The notes under the pieces were generated by a model. That model searched no databases. It was not told the origin of the DNA and was given only the letters and a program-made list of their open reading frames with translations. Of a DNA stretch of 64,000 nucleotides, positions 46,498 through 58,559 are shown in pieces. Each line of letters begins with the position of its first letter. Positions within the stretch are counted from its first letter, which is position 1. Source of the stretch: Sclerodactyla briareus (lineage: Eukaryota; Echinodermata; Holothuroidea; Dendrochirotida; Sclerodactylidae); NCBI GenBank assembly GCA_026419785.1, contig JAODTK010000777.1:142501-206500 (forward strand), in the 5' to 3' direction. The translations under genes were made by a program, and so were the position numbers.

Positions 46498-49006
46498 TCG
46501 ATCACAGTTCGAAATGTTTACCATAATGCCCTCGAAAATACCCATGTTTCCCGAAAAAAAAAAAAAAAACGGAAACAAAAAAAAATCGGATTGATCGCCT
46601 ATATGCTGTCGTCTATTCACACTTCCCGTGTAGCTTTCTGGGGCTTATGGTACTGGCTGTGACACTTGTTGCCCCCAGGTAGCGGAAGTGTGGTGGTAGA
46701 GGGACCTCCCCCTACCCGAAACCCCCTCATCATGGTCGATCACAGTTTCGGAAGTATTGTTTACCCTAATGCCCTTCGAAAATACCCATGTTTTTCGACA
46801 GGATCGCGATTTTATCGCTGATATGGTAATACCAACCCCCCGGTTCACGTCACGCATGCCTAACTTTCCCGGGCCCTATGGCCTTCCTCTGTGACACTTT
46901 GCCCCCAGGGTAGCGAGGTGTGGTGGTAGAGGGACCTCCTCCTCTACCCGAAACACCCACCATCATTGTCGTTCACAGTTTCGAAATGTTTACCATAATG
47001 CCCTCCGAAATACCCATGTTTTTCCACCGAGCGCGATTTTATCGCCTATATCCTGCGGCTGTGTCACACTTCCCGTGTTCGCCGTTCCTGGGCTTTGGTT
47101 CTCCTTGACACTTTGCCCCCAGGGTATTCGGAAGTGTGGTGGTATAGGGACCTCTCCCCTACCCGAAACACCCCCGTCATGGTCGATCACATTTTCGAAT
47201 GTTACCATAATGCCCTTCGAACATACGCCATGTTTTCCGACGCGGACGCGATTTTATCGGCCTATATACCACTTCACGTCACTCGGGTCCTACTTTCCCG
47301 TGCCTATGGCGCTCGCTGTGACACTATGCCCCCATGGTAGCGGAGGTGTGGGGTTATAGGACCTCTCCTCTATACCGAACTCCCCCATCATGGTCAATCA
47401 CAGTTTCGAAATGTTTACCATAATGCCCTCGAAATACCCATATTTCCCGACCGGATCGCGATCTTATCCCTATAATACCACGTTCACTGTCATGCGAGTC
47501 TACTTTCCCGGCCCCATGGCGCCGCTGTGACACTTTGCGCCCAGGGTACGGAAGTGTGATGGTAGAGGGGTCTCTCCTCTACCCGAAACACCCCCATTCA
47601 TGTCAATCACAGTTTTCGCAATGTTTACAAAACGCCCTCTGAAAATACCCTTTTTTTCGCGACCCGATCGCGATTTTTTCGCCCATTTACTGCGTCTATG
47701 TCACTTCCCTTATCATCCTTCTGGGGCTTATGCTCCTCGCTGTGACACTTTGCGCCCCCGGGCCGCGGAAGGGTGGTGGTAGAGGGACCTCTCCCCTACC
47801 CGAAACAACCCCCAACATGGCCAATCACAGTTTTCGATATGTTTTATCCAAGATGGCCTTTGAAAATACCCGTTTTCGCGTCCGGATCGCGATTTTTTCC
47901 CCTATAATACCACGTTCACGTCACGCGGGCCTACATTCCCGGGCGTATGGCGCCCGCTGTGACACTTTGGCCCCCAGGGTAGCGAAGTGTGTGGTAGAGA
48001 CCTCTCCTCTACCCGAAACACCCCCATCATGGCCGATCACAGTTTTCGAACTGTTACATAATGCGTTTTCGAAAATACCCATGTTTCCCGACCGGATCGC
48101 GATCTTATCGCCTATAATACCATGTTCACGTCATCGCGCGTCCTACTTTTCCGGGCCTATGCGCCCAGCTGTGACACTTCTTTGCCCCCCCCCCGGGTAG
48201 CGAAGTGTATCGTAAGTTGGTCTCTTCCTCCTCTAACCGGAACACCCCCATCATGGTCGATCACAGTTTTCGGAATGTTTACCGAAACGCCCGCTGAAAA
48301 TATCCGTTTTTCGCGACCCCCGATCGCGATTCATCGCATATATAGCTGCGTCTATTCCCACTTTGCCCGTATCAGCCTTTTGGGCTTATAGTACTCGCTG
48401 TGACACTTTGGTCCCCATGGCAAGCGTAGGTGGTTGTAGAGGGAACCTCTCCCCTACCCGAAACACCCCCATCATGGGCGGATCACATTTTTGAAATGGT
48501 TACCATAATGGCCCTTTTGAAATGCGGCGCCATTTTTTTTCTTCCCCCTACCGGATCGCGATTTTATCTGCCTAATACCACGTTAACGTCACGCGGGGCC
48601 TACTTTCTCGGGCCAATGGGGCTCGCTGTGACACTTTGCCGCCCCCAGGGTAGCGGAATTGTGGTGTAGAGGGGCCTCTCCCTCTACCGAACACTCCACC
48701 ATCATTGTCGATCACATTTTCGAAATTATTACCAAAACCCCTTTGAAAATACTCGTTTTCGCGACCGGATCGGATGTTATCGCTATATACTGTGTCCTAT
48801 GTCACAGGTCACACTTCCCGTATCAAGCCTTCTGGGCTTAATACGCGCTGTGACACTTTTGCCCCCCGGGTAGCCGGAAGTGTGGGTGTAAGCGACTCCC
48901 TCTACCGAAACCCCCATCATGGTGAAATCACAGTTTCGAAATGTTTACAAATGCCCTTCGAAAATCCCATGTTTTCGCGACGGATCGCGATTTTATCGCC
49001 TATAAT
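46498..49006 (-). repeat. Satellite array, inverted half
   Basis: From tcgatcacag at 46,498 onward, every monomer is the reverse complement of those to the left (gaaatgtttaccataatgcc, cgcgattttatcgcc and so on). The A/B order outward from the junction is B, A, B, A, A, B, A, A, B, A, B, which is not the mirror of the direct half. Monomers become more degenerate to the right. Confidence 0.93.
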
Positions 49007-49512
49007 CAGAGAGATTGTGAGCTGGGTGAGACCATTGGTATAGCAAAAGACTCACTTCGACACCAGCTCTTATCAGAGGAGCAGTAGAGTGTAATGACCA
49101 TTCTGCCTTATGCACATTGAAATCACCCATATAAAGCATTTCACAGTCGTTATAACGTTGAATTAGTAATTCAACAGCAGAGGTGAGTTGCGAGAATAGA
49201 GCCTCGTGATTATTACAGTTGGGCGAACGGTAAACACACCGAACACCTTAGGCAAGCGAGGAAAAGGAAGAGCGACTTTGAGCCAGAGAAGTTGAAAATC
49301 ATTCGCAACAGCGACAAATTCAGAAAGGCGGCAGACGGGGATGCTGGAGTGGACAAGGCGCACACTCCAGCCTTGAAATGGAAAAAAATCATGAAGAATA
49401 TAGTTGGGACCACGGGACATGTGTTAAATCAAGAGGTTGATTTAATCTGTGGTTTCAGTTAAAAAAAAGTAGATGAGGATGCTTAGCCATAAGGAGTTGG
49501 TGGACATACCAA
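49007..49512 (-). mobile_element. LINE endonuclease-domain fragment inserted in satellite
   Basis: A 506-bp non-satellite insert flanked by TATAAT on both sides (49,001-49,006 and 49,513-49,518); the satellite continues in register after it. On the minus strand the insert encodes a piece of an AP-type endonuclease, including VHSSIPVCRL, a LWLKVALPFPRLPKVFGVF-like strand, QLTSAVELLIQRYND and the hallmark GDFNVHKAEW (49,098-49,128). Such domains belong to CR1/Jockey-type LINEs. An insert holding only an internal endonuclease segment is unusual, since reverse transcription normally keeps the 3' end. Confidence 0.85.
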
Positions 49513-49690
49513 TATAATACCACGTTCACGTCACGCGATCTACTTTCCCGGGCCCATGGCGCTCCCTGTGACACTTTGCCCCCAGGGTGGTAGAGGAACC
49601 GCTCCCCACTCGAAACACCCCATCATGGTCGATCCAGTTTCGAAATATTACCAAATGCCCTTTCAAAAATCTCTTTCCGCGCCGGGCGAA
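49513..49690 (-). repeat. Satellite array, terminal monomer
   Basis: One more inverted type-A monomer (accacgttcacgtcacgcg, gccc blocks, catcatggtcgat, tttcgaaatatta) after the LINE insert. The array ends near 49,690 in unrelated sequence. Confidence 0.9.
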
Positions 49691-49699
49691 TAAACAAAC

Positions 49700-49975
49700 G
49701 CACAGAGATGAACTTCAAATCGAAATTCTGATCGGTAGATGCACCAGCGCAACCTCGTACGCTGTGTATTGTTGACATTTCGCAAAGCTTATTGTTCCGC
49801 GCGATGGCTAATGGCTATGTGCGCTGCCTTATTGGTTAGCTAGCGTCAGTGCCAATGAGTTCGAGTTCGGTGTTATTTTCGGTCTCGTCGGGGACTTCGA
49901 GCTGATTTGTAAAAACAAGGCGAGGAGACAAAATGACGAGGTTCCGTTTGAAATTGGTAATATATTAATATCGGT
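49700..49975 (+). promoter_or_regulatory. Candidate CCAAT-type promoter and first exon
   Basis: An inverted CCAAT (ttattggtt, about 49,830) and a direct one (gccaatgag, about 49,852) precede an ATG in good context (gacaaaATGacg, about 49,930). After eight codons this runs into gaaattg|gtaatat, a plausible splice donor. No TATA box and no recognised peptide. It lies on the same strand as the TXNDC15-like exons 8 kb away, but no connection can be shown. Confidence 0.2.
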
Positions 49976-51286
49976 TAACTGCAGTTATCTGTGTTAGAAT
50001 CGGTAAAGTGCCAATTGTATTCCCCCAGTGTCCGCAATAGGGCCCAACGTTAGGCGTACAGTATAATATTAATTATGAACGTTGCAATGGTAGGCATAGG
50101 CCTAGGCTAGGTTTTCTTAGCGGACGACCATACGGACACTCATTACACTGAATTGCATCCGTTGAGTGGTTCTAAATAAAGCTTGTGTCCCCAACTGGAG
50201 GCCCATTGGCATTGATTGCATGCTAATGTATACCCCTGGTATTCTGAGGTGGTGCTAGGGATTGGGATTGAGTAGGTTAGTGCGGGTGGGGGTTACTGTG
50301 TATTTTAGGTGTTAGGTAACGATAACAGGAGGGATTTAATCCGTAAATGGAATCGGACCCTAACCACACCTGGACCTAACCCATAACACTAATTTCAGCC
50401 ACCCTTGTACCATGGGGTAATTGGGTTTAACTTCAATGCAATTCGGCCCCACCAGTCACTAGGGTTGCCGGTATAACGGTATCGTTATTAGTAGTAACGG
50501 TACCGCTGCACCGGTACTCGCTGCACCGGTTACTAGCAGTACCAACTGTCAACTGCATGGTTACTTTACCGGTACGAAGAAATACCGATTAGTGCTACTA
50601 ATCCCGGGTACTAATTAAAATTACCAAAATCCAGTTTATTTTTTGCCGATCCCACTCGCCGCATACATCGCGAGCATCCACAGCCTATAGTAAAAGGTTA
50701 AAACTGCACCCAAGTGTGTTGCGAGATGTGTATTTTGCCATTATTTCAGAATATCCCAGCCGCAGCGGACATCGCAGCTTCAACGAATGTAACATGCAAA
50801 GCTGTAGGGTGCTAGCTCACTCGCCAGGTGTGCCCCTACTTTGAAAATAAGCCCTGCTGAGAACACGTGGTCACACTCTTACCCAGGCTTCACAGAAGCG
50901 GGCGCCAGGCGATTTTTACCCCAGGGCTTCTGGTAACTTTGAGACATGGTGTGCTACTTTCTTGGATGCCAGGCGCCCCCTTATTTTTGGAAAAGCGCCC
51001 GTAGTTAGAATGATCGGTGAAAATAATAGCAGATAAGAATTAACTCTAGCGTTAATAAATTACTTCAGGAGTCAGTTAGTGCAGGCAGCCTGAAGTTTCT
51101 CATTAATACCAAGTGCCCACTGCATACAGAGAATATGCAGACATCGATAGTAGCACATGAACAATCATGCACGATGGTTGCGATCGTGCCATATACAGTA
51201 TCGTATCCACACACGGCAGGGCAAAATTAGGCACTGGCACACGTGGTAAATACAGTGCAGAATCTAGTACCGACTAAGAAGCCTGC
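49976..51286. other. Unassigned sequence with minor repeats
   Basis: 50,270-50,400 carries TTAGG-type and gttaggtaacgataa blocks also found at 62,400-62,540. 50,465-50,640 is rich in ccggtacc/ggtaccg motifs with partial inverted symmetry, a possible foldback remnant. No gene recognised. Confidence 0.45.
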
Positions 51287-51475
51287 ATGACTCCTTCATA
51301 CAAAGCTGTTGCCCGATCGTTACGGTACGAGAGTTTCGTGATTGTAAATGATGTGGGCCTGTACAACTCAAACTCATGCTTCGTTATTGAAAAAATGAAT
51401 ACCTCTGATGGAAAGATCACAGGAAAGTTGCAGGCGAATGAGGAGGTTGCATTTTATTTTTTTTACATATTTTAA
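51287..51475 (+). other. Uncertain open frame / possible exon (62 codons)
   Basis: Begins with an ATG (gcctgcATGact) and encodes a mixed-composition peptide including RYESFVIVNDVGLYNSN and MNTSDGKITGKLQANEE before running into AT-rich sequence after gaggaggtt. The composition is more protein-like than neighbouring frames, but I recognise no family and no clean donor site. It is a weak candidate exon. Confidence 0.2.
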
Positions 51476-52439
51476 TACAAGTCATCCTCTTCCAGTTACG
51501 ATAGACAAAAGAATAATTTTTTTATCGCCAGTGCCGTGAAGCACAGTAACTCCCAAAAACTATGATGGCGAACCTGTATACGGAGGCGGCGAGCCCATGA
51601 CAGCAAAACCAGAATTTTGCTGAAATTTTTTCAGATTTAGTAGTAATTATTAGCATAAAGCATTGAAATATCATACTGCCGAAACCGTTAAAAGTAATAG
51701 CATTCTTAACAAACAAGGTATGGGGAAGGATTGAAGGTGGTTTGTGCCAACCAAATACTAAAAACACTGGAACAAAGAATATTAAGAGCACAAATTCGGA
51801 AGGTTCGCTAGGTATCGCATCATGTTAAGTTTGAAGATGCAAACAGTGTGTTGTTTGAATTAGGATACTCTTTTTTTTTCAACCTCAATTTGCATCGTTA
51901 GCCTGATATAATTCTTTCACTCTTAAGCTTCAAAACATGTTCAATATGCACGAGAGTCTGGACATTACTGAAACTTCAGAAACAAGAAAAAATTGATCAT
52001 GCATACATGCCCCCCCGTGAGAGAGAAAGTAGCATTTCCTTCCTTTTCCAGTCAGCAAATACATGATTATATTTGGGTTTATTTGAACCAATATATGTGC
52101 CAGTGCCACATTGAAAAACAGTACAGTAGTCACAGGTGTAGGGTCAGACATGCACCATATAATCCTGTTCACACTGCGCATGTGTGAAACTGTTATTGAG
52201 AAAAAGTTTGGTAGTAAAATCATCGACCAATCACTTAGGGGTTTTCAACAGGTGATCTGTTCTCACAGGGCACCAGGTCTATTTTGGGGAAATATACAAT
52301 GAGCTGTGCAGATAACATACCACAAAAAGAGTTGAACATAGTAGGCAAATATGGCAAAGGATCGCGAGACGGCCAATAATATCAGGCTTTTGGGGTTAGG
52401 GGAATTTTTCTTCTGTGTTTAATTACCTCGGTCTAACAT
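51476..52439. other. Unassigned sequence
   Basis: No recognised repeats or genes. Short overlapping frames on both strands lack motifs. Confidence 0.45.
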
Positions 52440-52570
52440 CCTTGAGAAGGATGCCAAGGGGGGGGGGAGGGGAGGGTTTGGGGGCCATGGGGGGGGGGAG
52501 GAGGGATGGGGCCATGGGGGGCAATGATTAATCCCAGAACAGGGGGGGCAATGATTAATCCCAGAACACT
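52440..52570. repeat. G-rich minisatellite-like block
   Basis: Runs of 7-10 G separated by gccatgg and aggag, followed by two tandem copies of a gggggcaatgattaatccc unit ending agaaca (about 52,517-52,570). Could form G-quadruplexes. Confidence 0.85.
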
Positions 52571-54660
52571 AAACAATTACACAGTTGAGTAAATCGAAAG
52601 GGAAAAAACCCAAAAACCTTTTCATTCATTATGCATCAAGTGATGCAACTACAACTGCCTGCAGACACAGAGAAAATTGGTGGCACATTGTCCTATGTAT
52701 TGAGTAGTGACATGTGGTACACTGGTAGGCCTACTGCTTATTCATCGGGAACTTACTGTAATATATTAACAATTAACACTTGAGCAATGTGAATGTCATG
52801 TTTTGACATACAACTCATACTATCAAATCGCTTCATAACATAATTTTAACAAGTGGCTCCTGGTCCTGGAAAAAACGGCCCTGGTTCCATCACAAATCTC
52901 TGGGTCCAGGAGCTAAAAGTGTAATTTATGTCTCATGGGGGTCAATGGCGCTTAAGGGGAGGCTGCACTACGTATGTTCACTGCATTCATGTGCTTCCCA
53001 ATTCCACTGAATAAATATCAGGGGAATTGGGCGCACATTATTAATGTACAGTGCGCTACACAACAATACCGAATTATCAACTGACCGTACGGCGTTTCGG
53101 CAGGGCTGTGGCCGACATACAAATACGTTAGAAGAATGTAGTATTTGTAGGGGGTTAGTCTAAACTTCCTGTGTACTATAACTACCATCACGACAGTGGT
53201 CACATGCATGGCTGTTTGGGAGGGGGGGGGGGGGGGGGGGGGCCATAACGTAACGTGTCATAAATTCTTTTCAGCTCTCGATAAAAACAAAAATATGAAC
53301 ATTTATTGCACCAAATATTTTTTTTCTTGGCATCTTGTTTACATGGAGAATGATACACGTATAAAGAAGAAACATTGTGACCCAGATGTCCCCATACAGT
53401 GACTCAAGTACGCAGTCCCAGTATATTATAACTATCGCTAGCAAGATTTAGGCAAGCGCGAATACCGGTACCAGCAACCGATACGGTCCAGGCTCGGTAT
53501 TCCCGCTTCCAAAAAAGCTGGGTACCACGCACCCTAACCCGTTACTGGGCCTGTTGATTTTGGGTCATATGTGAAATCACCTTGGTTTATACTCATTCGC
53601 TGTACGGCTACGATTCTTGCCCTGGCCCGCCTGGGGTAGCTCCTGGCCCTAATTAGTCATCCAGTCATTGGCGACGTTAGTCTCGCTGCCCTGCCCGATT
53701 AGTTCATGATGAGGCTCGATGGCTGTGCGGTAGTACTGAAAATGGTCGTTGGGCGGCTCGAAAGGGGAGTTGGTCTCAATATGCACACTCCGTGTAGGGT
53801 ATTTGATCAACTATACTTCCAGCTCATTTGCATATACTTCTGAGAGATACCCTATAGGGGCGAGTGGGGTTAGTTGGAATCAGGGTTAGTTGAACTGAAA
53901 CATTGTAATTGTTCTCCTGGATGCCAAGTAATTTCACTAAGTAATTACTAAGTATTACTACCTAAGGGTAGCCCTTGCTAACTCTCATCCACCATATTAC
54001 TGTCAGACCTGGTTAACCAACATAGGCGGAATAGGGAGAAAGTTTGTTTTTTCAGCACCCTGAGTAATTTTTTCACATTCACGAAATTGAAAATTTTGTC
54101 TTTTTTCACACAGCTTAAGTACTAAGCTGCAATATGAAGCAATAAGAAAATTCTGCTGGTTCCCATTCTGTTGTAATGAGCATACGAATCCAAATGGTCG
54201 CTGGGGTTCGTGGAACCTTTTTGAGTCAGGTTAGTTGCTGTCCGGCAATAACTCACTACACACTAATTCGCTCAGGTTCAACTATAATCTACAACCATGT
54301 TTAAAGCACTTTCACTGTAGTCTTCAAACATAGCAAATCAAAAGATTCTGATTTACTCTCATGTTGCCTAGTTCTACTGCTTCTTTTATTTGAAATTTCC
54401 CTTCTCACATAATTAACTGACCAAAAAAATGATTTTCCTCACCTATTTATTACATTTTATATTATTTATACTTCCAGTCTGATTTGTAACTGGGCTGTAA
54501 AAATCAAATCAGGCAGGTCCTAGAGCCATATTGGTTTTGGGGTAAGTCCTATGTCAACAGAGCCAAAGTGAAAACCTTGTTATACAAGATGAGTCCAGGA
54601 TGCTGAGCCGATGCCCGGGGTCAAGAAATCACTATCCTTTCAGCTTCCTGATTAGTTTCA
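52571..54660. other. Unassigned sequence with a G tract
   Basis: Contains a G run of about 23 bp near 53,220-53,242 and otherwise no recognised feature. Probably intergenic or intronic. Confidence 0.45.
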
Positions 54661-54773
54661 TTTGTATGGTTTGAGCTACGATGGCATTGATGTACATATC
54701 TACATATTAGGTTTTTGGATTTTGCTTGCTTTGTCACTGGGGTTGTTTAAGAACTTGTTTCCACCATCTACAG

Positions 54774-54949
54774 TATGGCTCATCGTGCTGTTCCCCAGTG
54801 TATGGGAGAGGATGTTACAGAGGGGCAAGTGCTGGATGGTGATGGGAATTCCTTAGGGAGATACCCTATGGCTCTGGTGACACCAGCACGACGTTTCTTC
54901 TCCATTACCGATTCGTCGGATTTCGGCCACCACCGAAGGACTGACCTCG
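54774..54949 (+). other. Candidate coding exon (unrecognised)
   Basis: A plausible acceptor (ccaccatctacag) precedes an open stretch of about 58 codons with balanced composition (MAHRAVPQCMGEDV, GQVLDGDGNSLGRYPMALV, RRFFSITDSSDFGHHRR), followed by cga|GTATGT, a plausible donor. The entry phase is 1 and the exit phase 2 if both sites are used. I recognise no family. It shares orientation with the TXNDC15-like exons 3.2 kb downstream and might belong to the same gene's poorly conserved N-terminal region, or be chance. Confidence 0.3.
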
Positions 54950-54974
54950 AGTATGTTTTTTGAGGCTTGTGGAA

Positions 54975-55150
54975 AGGAAGAAGTGGCAGTGGCTGACATA
55001 CAGGTACAGTGGGCCTGAGGGTGAGGTTAAGACTTCAAATCATCCCCAGCTGTAAGTCATTGTCGAAGAAAAAGTGGCATTTGCTGACATACAGTTATGC
55101 TGGGGGGTGAGGTGAGTTAAGCTGCCTGGTGACTTGTATCATCCCAACGT
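54975..55150. repeat. Two diverged ~95-bp tandem units
   Basis: The agaagtggcagtggctgac block with atacag and a gtgagg end (about 54,980) recurs as aaaaagtggcatttgctgac with atacag and a gtgagg end (about 55,072). The first unit ends in atacag|gtacag, donor-like, but no supporting frame was identified. Confidence 0.6.
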
Positions 55151-57300
55151 TTTATTATGAAATGAGGTCATACTTATCTTGTGTTCAACATTATTGATTA
55201 TCCCTACCTGAAACTAATTGTCCCCATCTGTCTGTCCCAAAAAAATCTGCACCCCCAACTGGCTGAATAATCGTCTTGTCCAAATTACAAGTGGGTGAGG
55301 GTGGTCGTGTGAGAAGTTACTGTAGAGCCATATTTGGACAACAAGCTTTGCCCATTATAATAAATATAGCAGTGGTGTGTGTCCAGGTAGGAAAAATAGC
55401 ACACAGTGTGAAGTAAAACCTACGCTTCTTCACTGAATTGAATAGCTTTCAGGCAAATTCAGGCCATGTACGGCAGACTCACCATTGCCATTTCTTCTGT
55501 GTAGATGCTTCAAGGCAAAGAAAAGGTAGCATGTATTGGAGCAGACAAATCTATACCATGTCATATTAATACCTGTACCAGGGTGGCCGTAGAATACAAC
55601 GTTCGTCCTCCTAAAAATGGGATTGATTCTGCTCATTACAATTCAGGTGAAGTAGATGTCAATCCTCAGTATCGGTACAACACAGGGTTTATGAATGGAA
55701 GCAAATCTGAATAAATTCTGTGAGAAATTGCCACCAAAATTGCGTAATGAATATTAACAGAGAACTTTCAACTAGTTATGAACTCTTACAATACTGAATG
55801 AGTTATCGAAGAATAATGCGGCTGAAGCTCAAAATGAACTGAGCACTGTATTAGTCTGCGCAAGGCATATTGTAGGTTGTTTAGTACTCGTTAGTAGTTG
55901 AAAATAAAATGGAATCCTAAAAGTGGAAATAAATGGTATAATCCGTTAAAGGACATGTATGCCAACGCTAGGTTGGAGGTTGTCAAAAACCAAATTCGAT
56001 CAGATAAGTACATGTAGCGGGTGATTCTCTGCAGGCATGGCCATTCCCCGTATTTCAGTAAAAGGAAAAATGTTTCAATTGCGCGATAAAAGTTTTTTGA
56101 CGTCGCACCGCGCACGGGTCTACCCTTATTCAGTGTGACAGCGAGCGGAACAAAACCCCACGTCCTGTTAGGCGTTATTATGAATGCAGCCATACAAAGC
56201 GAACTGAGCAAGTCTGTTTGGGTGATTCCAATGGATGCTGTTGTTTTAAATGCGGGACAAGAGGGCTATGCAGAACTCATGTTTGAAATTTTCAATATGC
56301 TAAACGACAATCATTGATGTTGCAGTTTAAAACACGCTGCTATGTTCCAACCATTCACCCACATATTTTGAATATCAGAAGCAGAGGTGTGAGTGCCCTA
56401 TCAGTATCTGATATGGAAAGCAGAACCTCGCTTGTTTTCCCATCTGAGACGTTAAAAGAGCCAGTTAAAATCTGGACAAGACGGTGATGGTGGCGCCACT
56501 GCAGGAAAAGGGATGTGGGATGTGACAAAGCAGCAGGGTGAGCGGAGATATCAAGTGCTTTAAACACAATTTCTCAGTGCCATAGCACAACTTGAGTCGA
56601 CCATACCTCCCAACTGCCATCTTGCCGACTACATGTGGTCAAGAATGACAATTTTGGGGAGAAACTGAATTATTTGTGGTCGCTTAAGCACGCCATCTAT
56701 TATGGCACTCTACAGTAGAGAAACCCTATTCAATTGCCATCAAGATAAATCTCTGGCAAACAGGTATAACATGATCGGAGGTAATACAGGGCTATCCAGG
56801 AAGTTCAATGAAAGCACTCTCCACTCGACCTAAATCATTTTAGGTCTGTAAAGAGAGAAATAAATAAAGGAGCGGGGTCTGTGAGAAAATGAAGGTTAGC
56901 AAAGGATTTGCAAAGGGAAAGAGATTTGTCAACATATAAAAACAAGTTGTTATAGTAAAATATAGAGCATGTATTTTTGCATCAGGTCTTTCCCCCTGTC
57001 CTGTGCCATGAATCACTGCTGGGGGCCGCCCAGACATTCATTTGTCCACATCCTCGATAGTGAGAGTAGAATTTAGGATGGGACGTAGAAGGATGACGGT
57101 TACAGCAAACGTCTTGTGTTGATGTTGTTGTGGAGATTTCGAAGCCAGAGTTGGTAAAGGATGATGATGCCGGCCACCCTGGTGATCTTAGGCTGCTGTT
57201 GAATAAACCAGGCGGGAACTTTGTTGTGAAAGGGCTGAAAAGGGTGGTTTTATTAATGGTGTGTAAAGCAGCAGATTAAAACAAAAATGTAATGAATGAT
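55151..57300. other. Unassigned sequence with weak open frames
   Basis: Plus-strand frames at 55,505-55,714 (after cttctgtgtag, acceptor-like) and 56,135-56,317 (MTASGTKPHVLLGVIM...) have ordinary composition but no recognised family and no clear donors. A minus-strand 106-codon frame at 55,891-56,211 overlaps the second. Any could be exons of the TXNDC15-like gene's variable part or chance. Confidence 0.25.
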
Positions 57301-57500
57301 TTTACAGGGCCTTGTCAAATATCAACCCAGAGGTATTCATGGATCTGCCATTTTCACTTCTGGAATTAAGGCGAAGACTTTATTTTTACTATGGTTACCT
57401 TGATCGCATAGGATGTAGATCACAATTAGAACCAATTAATGATCACAGATTCTGCTCAACTGACTGGCAATTCAAATAGCTAGACCATAGTGAAGCCCCC
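57301..57500 (+). other. Open stretch after an acceptor-like site
   Basis: tgattttacag (ending about 57,306) is followed by 56 open codons beginning ALSNINPEVFMDLPF and including LELRRRLYFYYGYLDRIG, then a stop. No family recognised and no donor found; low confidence as a terminal exon. Confidence 0.15.
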
Positions 57501-57544
57501 CATTCTGTTTGTGTTTTTGTAAAGCGCATGAAATTTTGGGATTT

Positions 57545-57905
57545 TGTAATATCGGGCTCAATTTAAGATCCTGTTGATTTTGTTCAAAACCCTCCATGGT
57601 GATTGTGGGTACCTTGTCGATCTTGTTAACATGCGTGAATCGAGATCAGGTCTTAGATCTGAGTCGGAAGGTTGCTGGACATTCCCCGTACCCGTATCAG
57701 TTATGGTGATCGATCCTTCGCAGCTCTTGCTCCACGTCTCTATAACAATCTGCCTCACGTTGTTCGTTTTGCTACCTCTGTAAAATCGTTTAAATCTTTG
57801 TTAAAGACCTATTATTTTTCTCGTTTTTGATCCTCTTTCTGTAAAGCGCTTTGAGCTTTTTAGGAACGGCGCTATATAAATATGCGACTGTTATGTTATG
57901 TTATG
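57545..57905 (+). mobile_element. CR1/L2-like LINE 3' end
   Basis: One frame gives ILLILFKTLHGDCGYLVDLV...RSGLRSES. A shifted frame gives GDRSFAALAPRLYNNLPH and ends with VKSFKSLLKTYYF and a stop. These are the standard C-terminal motifs of CR1/L2/Rex1-type LINE polymerases. The short 3' tail has gtaaagcgctttgagct, ggcgctatataaat and terminal (TTATG) repeats, also typical. 5'-truncated and frameshifted, so inactive. Confidence 0.9.
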
Positions 57906-58182
57906 TTTAATAATAATATGTAAGCGGCAAGATGCTTACACGACATCCAGTGGGCACTCAACAAATTTGCTGTCCTAGGGAAAAATATTTAGTCAAGTTA
58001 ATCATCCATAATGGGGCAACAGTATAGTATTGCGCATACATGTTAGACTGATAGTAGGCTGACGGTATGGGAGCAATTTCATCAAGTTACTTCATGTTAA
58101 GGAAATGTCGATTTCCCCATTTCAACAGGGCCTGGAGAAGTATTCCGACTGCCTCTATACATACCCTGACATCGCTATGCAG
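57906..58182. other. Presumed intron upstream of TXNDC15-like exon
   Basis: No features seen except the pyrimidine-rich end leading to gctatgcag at 58,182, taken as the splice acceptor. Confidence 0.4.
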
Positions 58183-58530
58183 GTTTTGGACCGATGACTG
58201 CCAGTTCAACAAACTTTACACAGCCCATGAGTGGAAGCATGCGTGATGAGACAGACACAAGTGAGACCGATGACAGCTACCCGTACCCCTGCTCTCCGAG
58301 GACACAAAACGTGACTGCCGGGGTCAAAGTTGTGAACTCATCCGAGTGTCTGCGGATCATAGCACGTGACGAGAAAGACAGATGAAGGCCGGCGGTACTA
58401 AGATGCACTGCGCTGTCATACTCTTCTTCTCAAAGAGTTGCCACTTCTCCCATACAGATGGCCCCAAGCTACAGTGCCTTTGGCCGATCATTTCCTGGTG
58501 TGGATTGTGATGGCGGTTTTGATTGTTACC
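58183..58530 (+). CDS. TXNDC15-like thioredoxin-fold protein, central exon
   Basis: TXNDC15 is a membrane-anchored thioredoxin-fold protein linked to ciliary transition-zone function and Hedgehog signalling; human defects cause Meckel-type ciliopathy. Here an acidic stretch (DETDTSETDD) leads into CSPRTQNVT and VVNSSE, aligning with the family's C-x-x-R-N-I-T region. Then come CAVILFFSKSCHFS, matching the degenerate CRFS active-site segment (second Cys replaced by Ser, as in vertebrate TXNDC15), and MAPSYSAFGRSFPG, matching LAPHFN...RAFP. The middle part (about 58,382-58,456) is in another frame, as if one base were missing near 58,375-58,400 and one added near 58,440-58,457, restoring the frame. 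The acceptor is gctatgcag; the donor C|gtctag is weak but its phase fits the next exon. Assembly error or pseudogene cannot be separated here. Confidence 0.75.
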
Positions 58531-58559
58531 GTCTAGCGCGGTTATTAGAACATAGTAGT

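Noticed and set aside
46490-46505. Satellite inversion explained as a foldback sequencing artefact
   Set aside because: The A/B monomer order is not mirrored on the two sides and the arms differ in length and divergence; raw reads are still needed to be sure.
44439-49043. Many 60-156-codon frames on both strands in the satellite
   Set aside because: They are repeated translations of the ~214-bp monomer, with no start or frame conservation among monomers.
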